Positions 45,629 through 54,107 of a DNA stretch of 64,000 bases are shown piece by piece. The position numbers and the translations under genes were made by a program. Every line of letters begins with the position of its first letter. Within the stretch, counting starts at the first letter, position 1. The stretch lies in contig NZ_CP115484.1 in NCBI RefSeq assembly GCF_027627475.1, forward strand, positions 4,258,501 through 4,322,500. The letters run 5' to 3'. Under the pieces are notes generated by a model that had not been told where the DNA came from, searched no databases, and saw only the letters and a list, made by a program, of their open reading frames with translations. Source of the DNA: Paenibacillus sp. SYP-B4298. GTDB lineage: Bacteria > Bacillota > Bacilli > Paenibacillales > Paenibacillaceae.

Positions 45629-46696
45629 CTAATGAATCTCCATATAATCTAGATAGGCATCCCAGGTCCCGTTATCGGCGGTAACGATCAGCTCAATCTC
45701 CTGATTGCCGGTGCCATGGCTGACGTTATTCAGGGTATAGACTGCGGGAGAGGAGCCGCCAAAGTAGAAGGTTCCCTTCAACTGACCTCCGATTCGCAAG
45801 TCAACTCTAGCCATATTTGCATTATTAGAAGCACCCCGAAGGGAGAAGTTATGGGTACCCAATCCAAAATATTGTGTGAATTTAACCGAGTCACCGTTGG
45901 CATACAAGGCAACACCACTGAAAGGCGAGCTAATATTGGAGGCGTAGGTGCCGCTTTTGGTCATTTGCTCGGCTTCAATTCTCGTTGCGGTGCCGGGGGG
46001 ATTGGAGGAGCCGCCATCAGGAGCGACCGCCCGCCCCGTTGCCGGAGAGATCATGCCCGCACAAAGACCGCGATTTTTCAGGTTTTGGGCGATCTGTGGA
46101 ATGGCCCGAATCGTATTTTGGAACTGCTCATGCAGCAGCATGACATCTCCGTTTTGCAGCCGGTTTGCCGCTGCAGCGATCTGAGCGGTGGACGCTCCGT
46201 TCCAATCCAGGGAATCGACATTCCATAGCACCTCAGTCAGACCATTCTGGCTGATGACGGATCGCAGCGTTCCATTCGTAGCCCCATAAGGAGGGCGGAA
46301 CAGCTTGGGAGCGCTTCCAGTTATCGACTGAATCGTTTGCTGTGTCTGTGTGATTTCCGATGCCATCTGTGCGCTGTTCATTGATGTCATGTTGGGATGG
46401 GTAAAGGAGTGGTTGCCAATCCACATCCCGGCCGCCACCTGATCTCGCACCAGTGCTGGATGATTTTGCGCATTTCGACCGATATTGAATAGTGTAGCCC
46501 GCAACCCGGCTTGCTTAAGAGCATTCAGCAGATTCGTGGTATTGCCTGGGCTTGGCCCATCATCAAAGGTAAGCGCAACGTAGCCATTAGGACAGTTGGC
46601 GTCGGCCGCCTGCACGATTGGCGATACCGGGATCGCCAGCAGGGAGCTGAATAAGGTCAGCATAATGCCGCCTTTTAACAATGTAGATTTCAACAT
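45629..46696 (-). CDS. Secreted polysaccharide deacetylase (CE4) with C-terminal carbohydrate-binding module
   Basis: A 355-residue secreted enzyme: signal peptide (to about VQAADAN), NodB domain with LTFDDGPSPGNT, HSFTHPNM zinc motif, RPPYGATNGTLR and DSLDWNG, and LLHEQ near the catalytic histidine. A C-terminal module (about 235-355, TRIEAEQMTKSGTYASN, ending WDAYLDYMEIH) resembles CBM36/CBM6-type xylan binders. It probably deacetylates xylan or chitin/peptidoglycan; the module favours xylan. ATG 46696 follows GGAGG. It separates the two psp/lia operons. Confidence 0.9.
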   Translation of the reverse strand: MLKSTLLKGGIMLTLFSSLLAIPVSPIVQAADANCPNGYVALTFDDGPSPGNTTNLLNALKQAGLRATLFNIGRNAQNHPALVRDQVAAGMWIGNHSFTHPNMTSMNSAQMASEITQTQQTIQSITGSAPKLFRPPYGATNGTLRSVISQNGLTEVLWNVDSLDWNGASTAQIAAAANRLQNGDVMLLHEQFQNTIRAIPQIAQNLKNRGLCAGMISPATGRAVAPDGGSSNPPGTATRIEAEQMTKSGTYASNISSPFSGVALYANGDSVKFTQYFGLGTHNFSLRGASNNANMARVDLRIGGQLKGTFYFGGSSPAVYTLNNVSHGTGNQEIELIVTADNGTWDAYLDYMEIH

Positions 46697-46931
46697 AAAC
46701 ATCCTCCTCATTCATTTGTTCATCGTTCTATAACAATATCGTTGCTCTCATCACTCCGATACCGGCTGTTATATCTGTACTTGTGAAGGTGTCGCCTCAT
46801 CTCCCTTCCGCTTGATCTTTCGCCACAAGAATACGCTTTCATTTCATAGCGCTCACCCGTATTGAATTCTGTGAGACGATTATAGTATACATGAACGTCG
46901 CGAATTATTAAATAAAAATTTACACAAATGA

Positions 46932-46957
46932 AAAAAGACGGCAACCTCAGCCGTCTT
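46932..46957 (-). terminator. Terminator of psp/lia operon 2
   Basis: Minus strand: AAGACGGC, 7-base loop, GCCGTCTT followed by TTTT. It lies 100 bases past the response regulator stop. The remaining 46697-46931 holds only the deacetylase promoter region; a 74-codon open frame there has no ribosome site. Confidence 0.85.
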
Positions 46958-47056
46958 GCTCGCTTGATAGAATAATACAGGTCACCCAGCTCTACGCGTC
47001 TCTCAGCTAAACCCGCCCAGAGCGGCTACAGCCGCTAACCTCTAACGCACGTCTAC

Positions 47057-47719
47057 CTACTCCGCTAACCCATGCTTGTGGGCATAAATAGCCGCTTGAG
47101 TACGATCCTCCACACCCAGCTTGGAGAAGATGTTGGTAATATGATACTTCACCGTCTTGATACCAATGAACAGCTCGTCGGCGATCTCCTGATTGGACTT
47201 GCCCTCCGCAAGTCGGCACAGCACCTCCATCTCCCGATCCGTCAAATCCTCATGCGCCAGCTTCTGCTTCGGCGTCTGCGGCTGGCGGAAGCGATTCATC
47301 ATCTTGGCCGCCACCTGCGACTCCAGCACCGATTGCCCGCGCGCCGCTGCGCGGATCGCATCGGCAATCTCGCTTGCACGGGAGGTCTTAAGCAGATAGC
47401 TGAAGGCACCTGCCTCAATGACCGGATACATCTTGCTGTCGTCAATGTAGCTTGTCAATACGATGACCTTACATTCCGGGTACAGCTCCAGCAGACGACG
47501 GGTCGTCTCTACGCCATCCATCCCCTCCATGACCAGATCCATGAGGACGATGTCCGGTCGATACGCCTGAGCCATCCGTATGCCGTCCTGGCCGTTGCTG
47601 GCTTCCCCGACCACCTCAATGCCATCCTCTGTATCCAACACAGCCGCCAGACCGATTCGCACCATCTCATGATCATCGACCAATAGCACTTTAATCGGTT
47701 GCTCGATCTCCATCCCCAT
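47057..47719 (-). CDS. LiaR-like response regulator (NarL family)
   Basis: A 220-residue regulator: receiver with Asp61 in VLMDLVMEGMDG, then a LuxR-type HTH (LTDREMEVLCRLAEGKSNQE, then TVKYHITNIFSKLGVEDRTQA). The sequence is close to LiaR/VraR. It follows the kinase gene by 3 bases. As last gene of operon 2 it should autoregulate that operon and, through the shared promoter block, operon 1. Confidence 0.92.
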   Translation of the reverse strand: MGMEIEQPIKVLLVDDHEMVRIGLAAVLDTEDGIEVVGEASNGQDGIRMAQAYRPDIVLMDLVMEGMDGVETTRRLLELYPECKVIVLTSYIDDSKMYPVIEAGAFSYLLKTSRASEIADAIRAAARGQSVLESQVAAKMMNRFRQPQTPKQKLAHEDLTDREMEVLCRLAEGKSNQEIADELFIGIKTVKYHITNIFSKLGVEDRTQAAIYAHKHGLAE

Positions 47720-47722
47720 CGT

Positions 47723-48721
47723 CTATTCGCTTCCCCTCTCATCGGTCAGAACCGGTATCCAGATTTCGATGGTCGTTCCCTCTCCCGGAGCAGAACGAAG
47801 CTCCATCGTACCGCCCATCTCGTGAACACGTTCCTCCATCGTCAGCAAGCCGTAGGAGGTCTGCTTTTTGTCCTCCAGATCAAAGCCTACGCCATTGTCC
47901 CTCAACAGCAGATGAATCTGCTTGCCATAACGCAGGAGTCTAATCTCCATCGCTGTGGCGCGAGCGTGGCGCAATGTATTCGACAACGCCTCCTGAACGA
48001 TTCGGAACAAGTGATCCTCCGCATCTGTCATCAGATGAATCGTCGGATCATACTCCAGTTGGATGTCCATGGCCACCTTCTGCTTCAGCTCATCCAGCAG
48101 CGCTCCCAGCGCCTGTCCGAGATTCTTCCCGTCCAGATGAATCGGGCGCAGATGAAGCAGCAAGGCGCGCATCTCGGATTGAGCTACGGAGGCCATCTCC
48201 TCAATCAGCTCCACTTGGCGACGAGCCCGCTCGAAGTCCTTGTCAAGTGTTCGGCCTACCGCTGTCGCCGTCATCGAGATGGCGAATAGCTGCTGACTGA
48301 CTGCATCATGGAGCTCGCGCGCGAGACGCTGCCGCTCCTCGATGACCGCCGTGAATTTAACCTTCTCTTTCCATATCTTATTTTCCTCCTGCTGGGCATC
48401 ATCCTCGCCACCATCTCCATTCAGCAGCGTGACCGCCCTGAAGCCACGGGCTTGATTCTCGGCCAGCTTCCGCACTGCCTCACGCAGCCTCCTGCTCTGG
48501 AGGTAGCTGTACACCGCCCCTGCCAGCAGAGCCACCCCGATCACAGCCAGCCCGATGATTGCGGCCTTTCCTTTAAGGAGCTGGAACCAGCTCAGATAGC
48601 CCATTGCCTGAAGCACGAGCACGAGCAACCCCATAATGACAAGTAGCCACAGCAGGGTCTCGATCGTCTGCCTGCTCAGACGTAAGCTGCGCTTGTCCTC
48701 CTCAGGCTTCTTGTCCGACAT
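47723..48721 (-). CDS. LiaS-like histidine kinase (HisKA_3)
   Basis: A 332-residue kinase with two membrane helices (about 21-41 and 53-71) separated by a short extracellular loop, then HisKA_3 with His138 in RQRLARELHDAVSQQLF and HATPase_c (FRIVQEALSNTLRHA, LRDNGVGFD, GTTIEIWIP). It matches LiaS/VraS intramembrane-sensing kinases of envelope stress. No LiaF regulator gene is adjacent, although the LiaI/LiaF-like protein starts this operon. ATG 48721 follows GGGGAGG. Confidence 0.92.
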   Translation of the reverse strand: MSDKKPEEDKRSLRLSRQTIETLLWLLVIMGLLVLVLQAMGYLSWFQLLKGKAAIIGLAVIGVALLAGAVYSYLQSRRLREAVRKLAENQARGFRAVTLLNGDGGEDDAQQEENKIWKEKVKFTAVIEERQRLARELHDAVSQQLFAISMTATAVGRTLDKDFERARRQVELIEEMASVAQSEMRALLLHLRPIHLDGKNLGQALGALLDELKQKVAMDIQLEYDPTIHLMTDAEDHLFRIVQEALSNTLRHARATAMEIRLLRYGKQIHLLLRDNGVGFDLEDKKQTSYGLLTMEERVHEMGGTMELRSAPGEGTTIEIWIPVLTDERGSE

Positions 48722-48751
48722 TTATGAGCCTCCCCTATACAGTGTGAAAGA

Positions 48752-48811
48752 CAAGCCGTACATACCTGTGGCGCCCCTTGGCAGGAGCGCCCCAATTCGG
48801 TATCCGGCTTG
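48752..48811 (-). other. Intercistronic inverted repeat between pspA and the kinase gene
   Basis: caagccg (48752-48758) and cggcttg (48805-48811) enclose an inner GC-rich repeat (ggcgcc / gcgcc). It may be an attenuator or processing site that lets the PspA genes be expressed above the regulators. Confidence 0.4.
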
Positions 48812-48821
48812 CCTCAGCTTC

Positions 48822-49517
48822 TTATTCTTCTGTCTTGGTCAGAGTTGGAGCAGGAGGAACAACTCTCGCCTTCAAGGCTGCTAATTGCTCATCGACCTGC
48901 AGCCTCTTCTCCAGATCTGCTGCACTGGCACTTGGCCTGGAATACGCCCCTGGAGCGCGCATCACATCGGCCTCGGCCTCCAACTGCATAATTTTCTCTT
49001 CCATTCGGCTGAAGCCGCGGGTAGCATTGCCCGACTCGATCGAATGCGGCCCCAGCTTCGACATCTGCTTCTTCGCCTTGGCCATCTGGGCACGGGCGGC
49101 CAGCTCGTTGCGCTTGTTGCGCAACTGGTAGAACTCTTCCTTCATGCCATGCAGTTGATTCATCAGATCATCCGCCTGACCCTTCGCCTCTGCATGCAGA
49201 TCGCCATATTCAGCAATCTTCTGATCGAAATAGATTTTCTCCTCCAGCAGCTTGCGCGCTAGCTCCTCATGCCCTGAGCGAATCGCTTGCTCCGCTTTGC
49301 TCTCCCGATCCATCGCACTGCGCGCCGCCTCTTCATAGCGCTGTCTCATCCGGCGCTCATTGGCCATTTGCTTCGCCACCGTCACCTCTGCCTGATGAAT
49401 CTCCGCTTCCATATCCCGCAAATATTGATTCAACATGACGACCGGATCTTCAATTTTATCCAGCATCTCGTGCAGAGAGGCCTTTGTCATATCCTTCATC
49501 CGTTTAAAGATACTCAT
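48822..49517 (-). CDS. PspA/IM30 protein (operon 2, distal copy)
   Basis: A 231-residue Psp[42 protein letters not shown] and coiled coils to [13 protein letters not shown]. It is the paralogue of the protein at 43184-43876, sharing [11 protein letters not shown], the [12 protein letters not shown] segment and the [16 protein letters not shown] segment. ATG 49517 follows AAGGAGG. It overlaps or abuts the PspC gene. Confidence 0.94.
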   Translation of the reverse strand: MSIFKRMKDMTKASLHEMLDKIEDPVVMLNQYLRDMEAEIHQAEVTVAKQMANERRMRQRYEEAARSAMDRESKAEQAIRSGHEELARKLLEEKIYFDQKIAEYGDLHAEAKGQADDLMNQLHGMKEEFYQLRNKRNELAARAQMAKAKKQMSKLGPHSIESGNATRGFSRMEEKIMQLEAEADVMRAPGAYSRPSASAADLEKRLQVDEQLAALKARVVPPAPTLTKTEE

Positions 49518-49518
49518 A

Positions 49519-49974
49519 TTATTTGTCCTCCTTTTCTTTCTCAAGCTTTGACAATTTGGCGCGGAGCTCATCTAGCTCACGGCGCATCGCTTTCTTCTCA
49601 ATATCATTCATCATATCGTCCAGGGGGGAGCTGGATTTGCCAGATGGAGGAGTCTGCTGCCAGCCAGGGTTCGCCGACGGGCCATGACCCGGATTGTAGT
49701 AGCCTTGATCGGACGTTCCGCCGGAATAGGGACCACTGTTGAAGTTGCCACCGTAGCCTCCGCCTCCGTATCCCCGATGATCGTAGTAAGGCGGCTCCTT
49801 AGGCACAACCATGCCTGCCAATATATAGATGAGGATCAATCCTCCGCTTGAAAAAATAGCACCGACAATAAACAGCACCCTCAGCAATGTAGCGTCAATA
49901 TTGAGCATTTCCGCTACGCCGCCGCATAATCCGAGCAGTTTCTTATCCCGGTTGGAGCGGTATAACTTCTTCAT
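49519..49974 (-). CDS. PspC-domain protein (operon 2)
   Basis: A 151-residue protein: PspC domain ([20 protein letters not shown], helix to [13 protein letters not shown]), a long Tyr/Gly/Pro-rich linker, and a C-terminal coiled coil ([20 protein letters not shown]). It is the counterpart of 43882-44265 but with a longer linker. The stop lies 1 base before the PspA start. Confidence 0.9.
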   Translation of the reverse strand: MKKLYRSNRDKKLLGLCGGVAEMLNIDATLLRVLFIVGAIFSSGGLILIYILAGMVVPKEPPYYDHRGYGGGGYGGNFNSGPYSGGTSDQGYYNPGHGPSANPGWQQTPPSGKSSSPLDDMMNDIEKKAMRRELDELRAKLSKLEKEKEDK

Positions 49975-49981
49975 GGCGCGT

Positions 49982-50656
49982 TCATCCTTTCTGATCTAGC
50001 TTGCGTTTAAGCTGCTCTAGCTCATATTCAATCGAGGATTGGAGCCCCGACTGAACCTCGTTCATCAGTTGCTTGCCAGCGCGGCGCAGGTCACGCAGGC
50101 TGCCCGCCTCATACTCCATGCCGCTGATGCGCTCCTCCAGCCTTCTGAACATGCTGTCCGGCCCTTGAGCAGCACCGGAGGCGGAGGCGTAACGAGCGTT
50201 CATCCGCTGCTGCAGCCTTAGCGATTCCATACGGGCTGCGTAATACTCGCGCTTATCATATACGACCTGGTACTCGCTGCGAAGCTCCTGCAGATGCTCC
50301 TCCAGCTCATCGATATTTTGCCGGCTCTCTTCATAGAGCTCCTTATATTGGACAGCCCGCTGATCATGCGAATGCTTCTCCTGCAATGCGAGACGAGCAA
50401 TCTGCTCCTCGCCAGCCTTCAATGCGGTAATCGCCTGCTGCTCGCGCTTCTCCTTCTGCTGCTCGGCCTGAAGCCATTGCTCCCGCAGATGGTTGCCATG
50501 CGAGTTGTATTGCTGGTAGAGGCGCTCGGCGTGAATGATTTCTTCCCTTGTGGACCATAGGAATTGGTCAATCAGCCGTACCGGATCTTCTGCCTTCTCC
50601 AGCCGCTCGTTCAACGTTGCCAATGTAATGTCACGTACCCGTCGAATTATGCTCAT
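49982..50656 (-). CDS. PspA/IM30 protein (operon 2, proximal copy)
   Basis: A 224-residue PspA family protein, the same length as its paralogue 44295-44969, with MSIIRRVRDITLATLNERLE, EDPVRLIDQFLWSTREEIIHAE and YYAARMESLRLQQRMNARYA. ATG follows GGAGG by 7 bases. Confidence 0.92.
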   Translation of the reverse strand: MSIIRRVRDITLATLNERLEKAEDPVRLIDQFLWSTREEIIHAERLYQQYNSHGNHLREQWLQAEQQKEKREQQAITALKAGEEQIARLALQEKHSHDQRAVQYKELYEESRQNIDELEEHLQELRSEYQVVYDKREYYAARMESLRLQQRMNARYASASGAAQGPDSMFRRLEERISGMEYEAGSLRDLRRAGKQLMNEVQSGLQSSIEYELEQLKRKLDQKG

Positions 50657-50679
50657 TGCTTAACCTCCATCCTCTCGAA

Positions 50680-50973
50680 CTAATAGGCTCTGTTTTTATT
50701 GTTCACCAGATATACACCTAATGCGATCAACCCAATAGCCGCTCCCACGAGCAGCAAGCCGTGCAGCTTCGACATCAGCATCAACACACCGAGGACAACC
50801 ATTGCCGTGCCGACAAACCGTTTGTCATTGCGAAGTCCTATCGCTCCCAGTCCGATCAGAACAAACGGGAAGATCAGCCCGAAGACCGGTGCAAGCGAGA
50901 CGCCAATTGTCTTGAAGGCGAACAATCCGCCTAGCACCACCAATATAACACCCAACAGCGTTTTACCGTTCAT
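50680..50973 (-). CDS. LiaI/LiaF-type small membrane protein (operon 2)
   Basis: A 97-residue protein with four hydrophobic segments (LLGVILVVLGGLFAF, FGLIFPFVLIGLGAIGL, TAMVVLGVLMLM, LLVGAAIGLIALGVYLV), the counterpart of 45052-45351. ATG 50973 is chosen because GGTGA and GAGG lie just upstream and the family N-terminus begins here; the frame is open further. It is the first gene of the six-gene operon 2. Confidence 0.82.
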   Translation of the reverse strand: MNGKTLLGVILVVLGGLFAFKTIGVSLAPVFGLIFPFVLIGLGAIGLRNDKRFVGTAMVVLGVLMLMSKLHGLLLVGAAIGLIALGVYLVNNKNRAY

Positions 50974-51033
50974 TTGTTCACCGCCTCTCATGATCCGTTT
51001 CCGTTGCGCCATACTCATCAACCTTATGTCCTT

Positions 51034-51101
51034 ATTGTAGATCGGACAGCGCAAATTCAAAACAGACTTGCGGCGGTTTCTCACCTAGACCTAAGTCGGG
51101 G
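51034..51101 (-). promoter_or_regulatory. Conserved stress promoter block, operon 2
   Basis: Minus strand: TACAAT -10 (51039-51034) and, 53 bases upstream, an imperfect inverted repeat (51096-51083, ACTTA-N4-TAGGT). The block 51058-51101 aligns with 45413-45457 almost base for base, and the spacing to the -10 differs by one base. Confidence 0.65.
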
Positions 51102-51219
51102 AGGGCAGACAGTCTCAAGCCGGGAGCGATATCCGGGCGAATCCGCTTCATTTGCCGGTCTCAATAAGAAAGAGGCGGCTCTTATCCCCACAGCCTTCGC
51201 CGCGACACAAGAACACGCC

Positions 51220-52002
51220 TCATGAACCATACTCTTCTTCCCACTTGGCCTGCTCCTCCAGTTGCTTCCTATAGACGATCGACGACAGATACACGCTGAA
51301 TTCATACAAGATGATAAGCGGTATGGCGACCATCAAGTCGGATATAACATCAGGCGGAGTGATGAGCGTTCCTGTAAGCACCATAACAAAATAGGCAATC
51401 CTGCGCATCTTTCGCAGACGGATCGGATTCACAATTCTGAGCCGGGTCAAAAACATAATCACCAGCGGCAGCTCAAACAGCAGTGAGATCGGAACAACGA
51501 TATTGAACAAGAACGTCAAATATTGAATCACACCATATGTCTCCACCAGATTGAGCTGCTTCGCAACCCCAGTGGTGAAATGGTAAGCCATCGGAAACAC
51601 AACGAAATACGCAAACGACAGGCCAATCAGGAACATCAACAATGTAAACGGGATGTATCGCAGCGTGGCCTTTTGCTCATGCTTTCCCAAGCCTGGCTTC
51701 ACGAACGCCCACATCTGATAAAATGTAAAGGGCAGTGTAAGTATAAGTGAGATGACCATCGCAAATTTCATGTAGATGCCAATGCCGTCCCACAGGGAGA
51801 ACGTATGCAGCGGCATACCGCTCAACGGCTCCTGGCTCATTAAGTAATCATATGCCGGCTTGGCAATAAACAGGCCTACGACTAGGCCGATTACAAAAAC
51901 AGACAGCACGGCGATGAGCCGTTTGCGGAGCTCCCCGATATGCTCTAGAACCGACATGGAGCCTTCTTGCCTGCTGGTAGATTCTGCTTCCTGCTGAGCC
52001 AA
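51220..52002 (-). CDS. tatC: Sec-independent protein translocase TatC
   Basis: A 260-residue TatC with six helices and conserved SVLEHIGELRKRL, LTLPFTFYQMWAFVKPGL, FAYFVVFP and GTLITPPDVISDLMVAIPLIILYE. It forms the receptor for twin-arginine signal peptides. TTG 52002 is chosen because GGGGGAG is 8 bases upstream; ATG 51957 would give a shorter N-terminus. Confidence 0.96.
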   Translation of the reverse strand: MAQQEAESTSRQEGSMSVLEHIGELRKRLIAVLSVFVIGLVVGLFIAKPAYDYLMSQEPLSGMPLHTFSLWDGIGIYMKFAMVISLILTLPFTFYQMWAFVKPGLGKHEQKATLRYIPFTLLMFLIGLSFAYFVVFPMAYHFTTGVAKQLNLVETYGVIQYLTFLFNIVVPISLLFELPLVIMFLTRLRIVNPIRLRKMRRIAYFVMVLTGTLITPPDVISDLMVAIPLIILYEFSVYLSSIVYRKQLEEQAKWEEEYGS

Positions 52003-52290
52003 ACTGAAAGCTCCCCCTTCCCGTTACCGCAAGCTAGGGCATGTCTTCCATCCCGATCAAGGGCAGCCTTCGCCGATTGTCATCCCGTTCCGCCCTACTC
52101 GCCTCTGGCGTACCCTGGGTACATCTACAAGGAAGCGCACAGCTCGGAACAGCAATTCGGCAAAAGCTTCTCCCGTCGGGGTCGAATACACGCCCTAGAA
52201 GCGTCTCTTACCCTTCCTCCGGCATAAACTCCTGTTCGTCTCCTGCCTACGCAGCGACTGAGGGATGCCGGCGCAGCTTGTCTTAGCTGC
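52003..52290. other. Gap between tatA and tatC
   Basis: About 290 bases without a supported gene. No promoter or terminator stands out, so tatC may be read from the tatA promoter or its own weak one. Confidence 0.35.
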
Positions 52291-52521
52291 TTAGTCTGGC
52301 AGCTTCTTGCTCCCCTGCTCGTCAGTCGTAACTGTATCGATCCGGTTCACTTCCTTGCGCTCAGGCTTCGGGTCGTCCTCCATAATATCCTTCGCGCCGT
52401 TCTTGAACTCGCGCAGCGTCTTGCCGAAGGCGCGTCCCAGCTCAGGAAGCTTGTTCGGCCCGAACAACAGCAACGCAACAATGACCAGCAATATAACGCC
52501 GGATGCTCCAATACCGCTCAC
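52291..52521 (-). CDS. tatA: Twin-arginine translocase subunit TatA
   Basis: A 76-residue TatA: a single N-terminal helix (GVILLVIVALLLFGPNKLPELG with the FGP hinge), the amphipathic helix RAFGKTLREFKNG and an acidic tail. GTG 52521 is chosen: AAGGAGG lies 7 bases upstream, and longer frames add sequence unlike TatA. It oligomerises to form the translocation path with TatC. Confidence 0.95.
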   Translation of the reverse strand: MSGIGASGVILLVIVALLLFGPNKLPELGRAFGKTLREFKNGAKDIMEDDPKPERKEVNRIDTVTTDEQGSKKLPD

Positions 52522-52685
52522 TTGATTTCCTCCTTCATGCGAGTTAACCCGCGGGCCAACCCTGTATGTGTGTACATGCGCATACAGCCACCATGGACGC
52601 GAACGCAGACCATGCCAGCCTCGCAGGACAAATAGCAACAAGGGACTGGGCGGTATCATTCCTCCACAGTCCACAGCATTAGTTA

Positions 52686-52694
52686 ATTATAACA
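52686..52694 (-). promoter_or_regulatory. Extended -10 promoter of tatA
   Basis: Minus strand TGTTATAAT (52694-52686), a perfect TGn-TATAAT extended -10, about 165 bases before the tatA start. The -35 is weak, as is common with extended -10 promoters. Confidence 0.6.
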
Positions 52695-52736
52695 TAATGA
52701 GGGCAACTGCCATAGTACATTTACCTACAAAAATCG

Positions 52737-53222
52737 TCATTCCATCGGCTGGCCCGACAACATGCGAAGAGCATGCGGCAACTGATCCATAATCGCCATC
52801 AGGCATTCATGTACTCCCTTAGGGGTGCCGGGCAGATTCACGATCAGAGATTGACCTCTGATGCCGCAGATGCTGCGCGTCAGCATATAGCTGCGCGACT
52901 TCTGCATCGCGTAGAACCGCATCGCCTCGGCCAGCCCAGGCACCTCGCGATCAATGACCCGCTGTGTAGCCTCCGGTGTCAGATCACGGGCAGCCAGTCC
53001 GGTTCCTCCCGTAGTGAGCACAAGATCCGCCTGATAATAATCTGTCATCTCTATCAGCGCGGCCGTAATCTCATCCTGTTCATCGGGCACGATCCGGTAA
53101 TCGACGATGACACCGCCAAGCTCCTCCTCAATCAGCTCCCGAATGACCTGAGCGCTTGTATCCTCGCGCTCTCCGCGCGAGCCTTTGTCGCTAGCAGTCA
53201 GTATGGCTACCTTCCATTGCAT
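52737..53222 (-). CDS. MogA/MoaB-family molybdenum cofactor protein
   Basis: A 161-residue protein: MQWKVAILTASDKGSRGERED, DLVLTTGGTGLAARDLTPEA and SLIVNLPGTPKGVHECL, the molybdopterin-binding fold. MogA adenylates molybdopterin; MoaB paralogues are often of uncertain activity. ATG 53222 follows GGGGGG. It lies upstream of tatA on the same strand; Tat often exports molybdoenzymes. Confidence 0.92.
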   Translation of the reverse strand: MQWKVAILTASDKGSRGEREDTSAQVIRELIEEELGGVIVDYRIVPDEQDEITAALIEMTDYYQADLVLTTGGTGLAARDLTPEATQRVIDREVPGLAEAMRFYAMQKSRSYMLTRSICGIRGQSLIVNLPGTPKGVHECLMAIMDQLPHALRMLSGQPME

Positions 53223-53266
53223 GAACAACCCCCCTGTCCATTTCATTGAAATCTAAAGGAAGTATA

Positions 53267-53313
53267 AGCTTCGCGCTTATATCCGGCTCCCATCTACACG
53301 CGGCGCGAAGCTT
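53267..53313 (-). terminator. Hairpin after the 5-formyl-THF cyclo-ligase gene
   Basis: aagcttcgcgc (53267-53277) pairs perfectly with gcgcgaagctt (53303-53313), 25 bases past the stop codon. The T run is weak. Confidence 0.55.
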
Positions 53314-53337
53314 GGTGGCCGCGGACGGTCACCGCCG

Positions 53338-53961
53338 TCACCCCGCCCAATCGGCCGGGTACGCTCTGCACTCAGTCACGACCGCATCCAGCCGAAGGTC
53401 ATGAGACTCCAGCGGCAGCATCGCAGGCGCAATGAGCTGTGCTTCGAAGGACAGACCAAGCCAGCGCGGAAGCGGCTGTACTCCCCCGGCGAGCAGCTTG
53501 CTGTAGTAGCGATCGTAATAGCCTCCCCCGTACCCAAGGCGCCCGCCCTCCTTGCTGAATGCCAATCCTGGCACCAACACCACATCCGGGATGCGTTCAG
53601 GCGGCCAGCGCCAGGCAAGCTTCGGGTCAGGCTCCATAATGCCGTATGCGCCCTGCCGCAGCTCGCTCAGGCTAGTGATCCGGTACAGCTCCATCTCTCT
53701 GGAGGGCAGCATGCACCGGGGCGCGGCGACCTCGATGCCGCGCTTCCACGCTCCCTGAATGAGTGGCATCGTATCTACCTCGGAGCGAAAGGATATGTAG
53801 ACGAGCACAGTGGACGCCTGCATGCGCTCCAGCCCGGTCAATGCCGCAGCACAGGCGGCCTCCGACCATCTGCTTCGCTGCTGTGGAGCAAGACTGTCTC
53901 TTATCCCCCCCAGTTGACGCCGAAGCTCCTGCTTGCGCCCGTGAACCGCATGATTCTCCAT
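53338..53961 (-). CDS. 5-formyltetrahydrofolate cyclo-ligase
   Basis: A 207-residue protein of the normal length: the N-terminal KQELRRQLGGIRDSL helix, VLVYISFRSEVDT, APRCMLPSREMELYRI and the ATP-binding loop LGYGGGYYDRYYSK. It converts 5-formyl-THF to methenyl-THF using ATP. ATG follows GGAGA by about 9 bases. Confidence 0.95.
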   Translation of the reverse strand: MENHAVHGRKQELRRQLGGIRDSLAPQQRSRWSEAACAAALTGLERMQASTVLVYISFRSEVDTMPLIQGAWKRGIEVAAPRCMLPSREMELYRITSLSELRQGAYGIMEPDPKLAWRWPPERIPDVVLVPGLAFSKEGGRLGYGGGYYDRYYSKLLAGGVQPLPRWLGLSFEAQLIAPAMLPLESHDLRLDAVVTECRAYPADWAG

Positions 53962-54107
53962 ATATTCTGATCTCCAGTAATTTCATGATTAGCTGCTCTT
54001 AGTTTACCATTGTTGCGATGGTTTAGCCAACCTGCAGACGAAGCTTATCGCGCTTGGACGCAAATTCATGTACACTGGTATATGACATCTTCAAACGGAG
54101 GTTTATT

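Noticed and set aside
46720-46944. 74-codon open frame upstream of the deacetylase
   Set aside because: No ribosome site; it overlaps the operon 2 terminator and the deacetylase promoter region.
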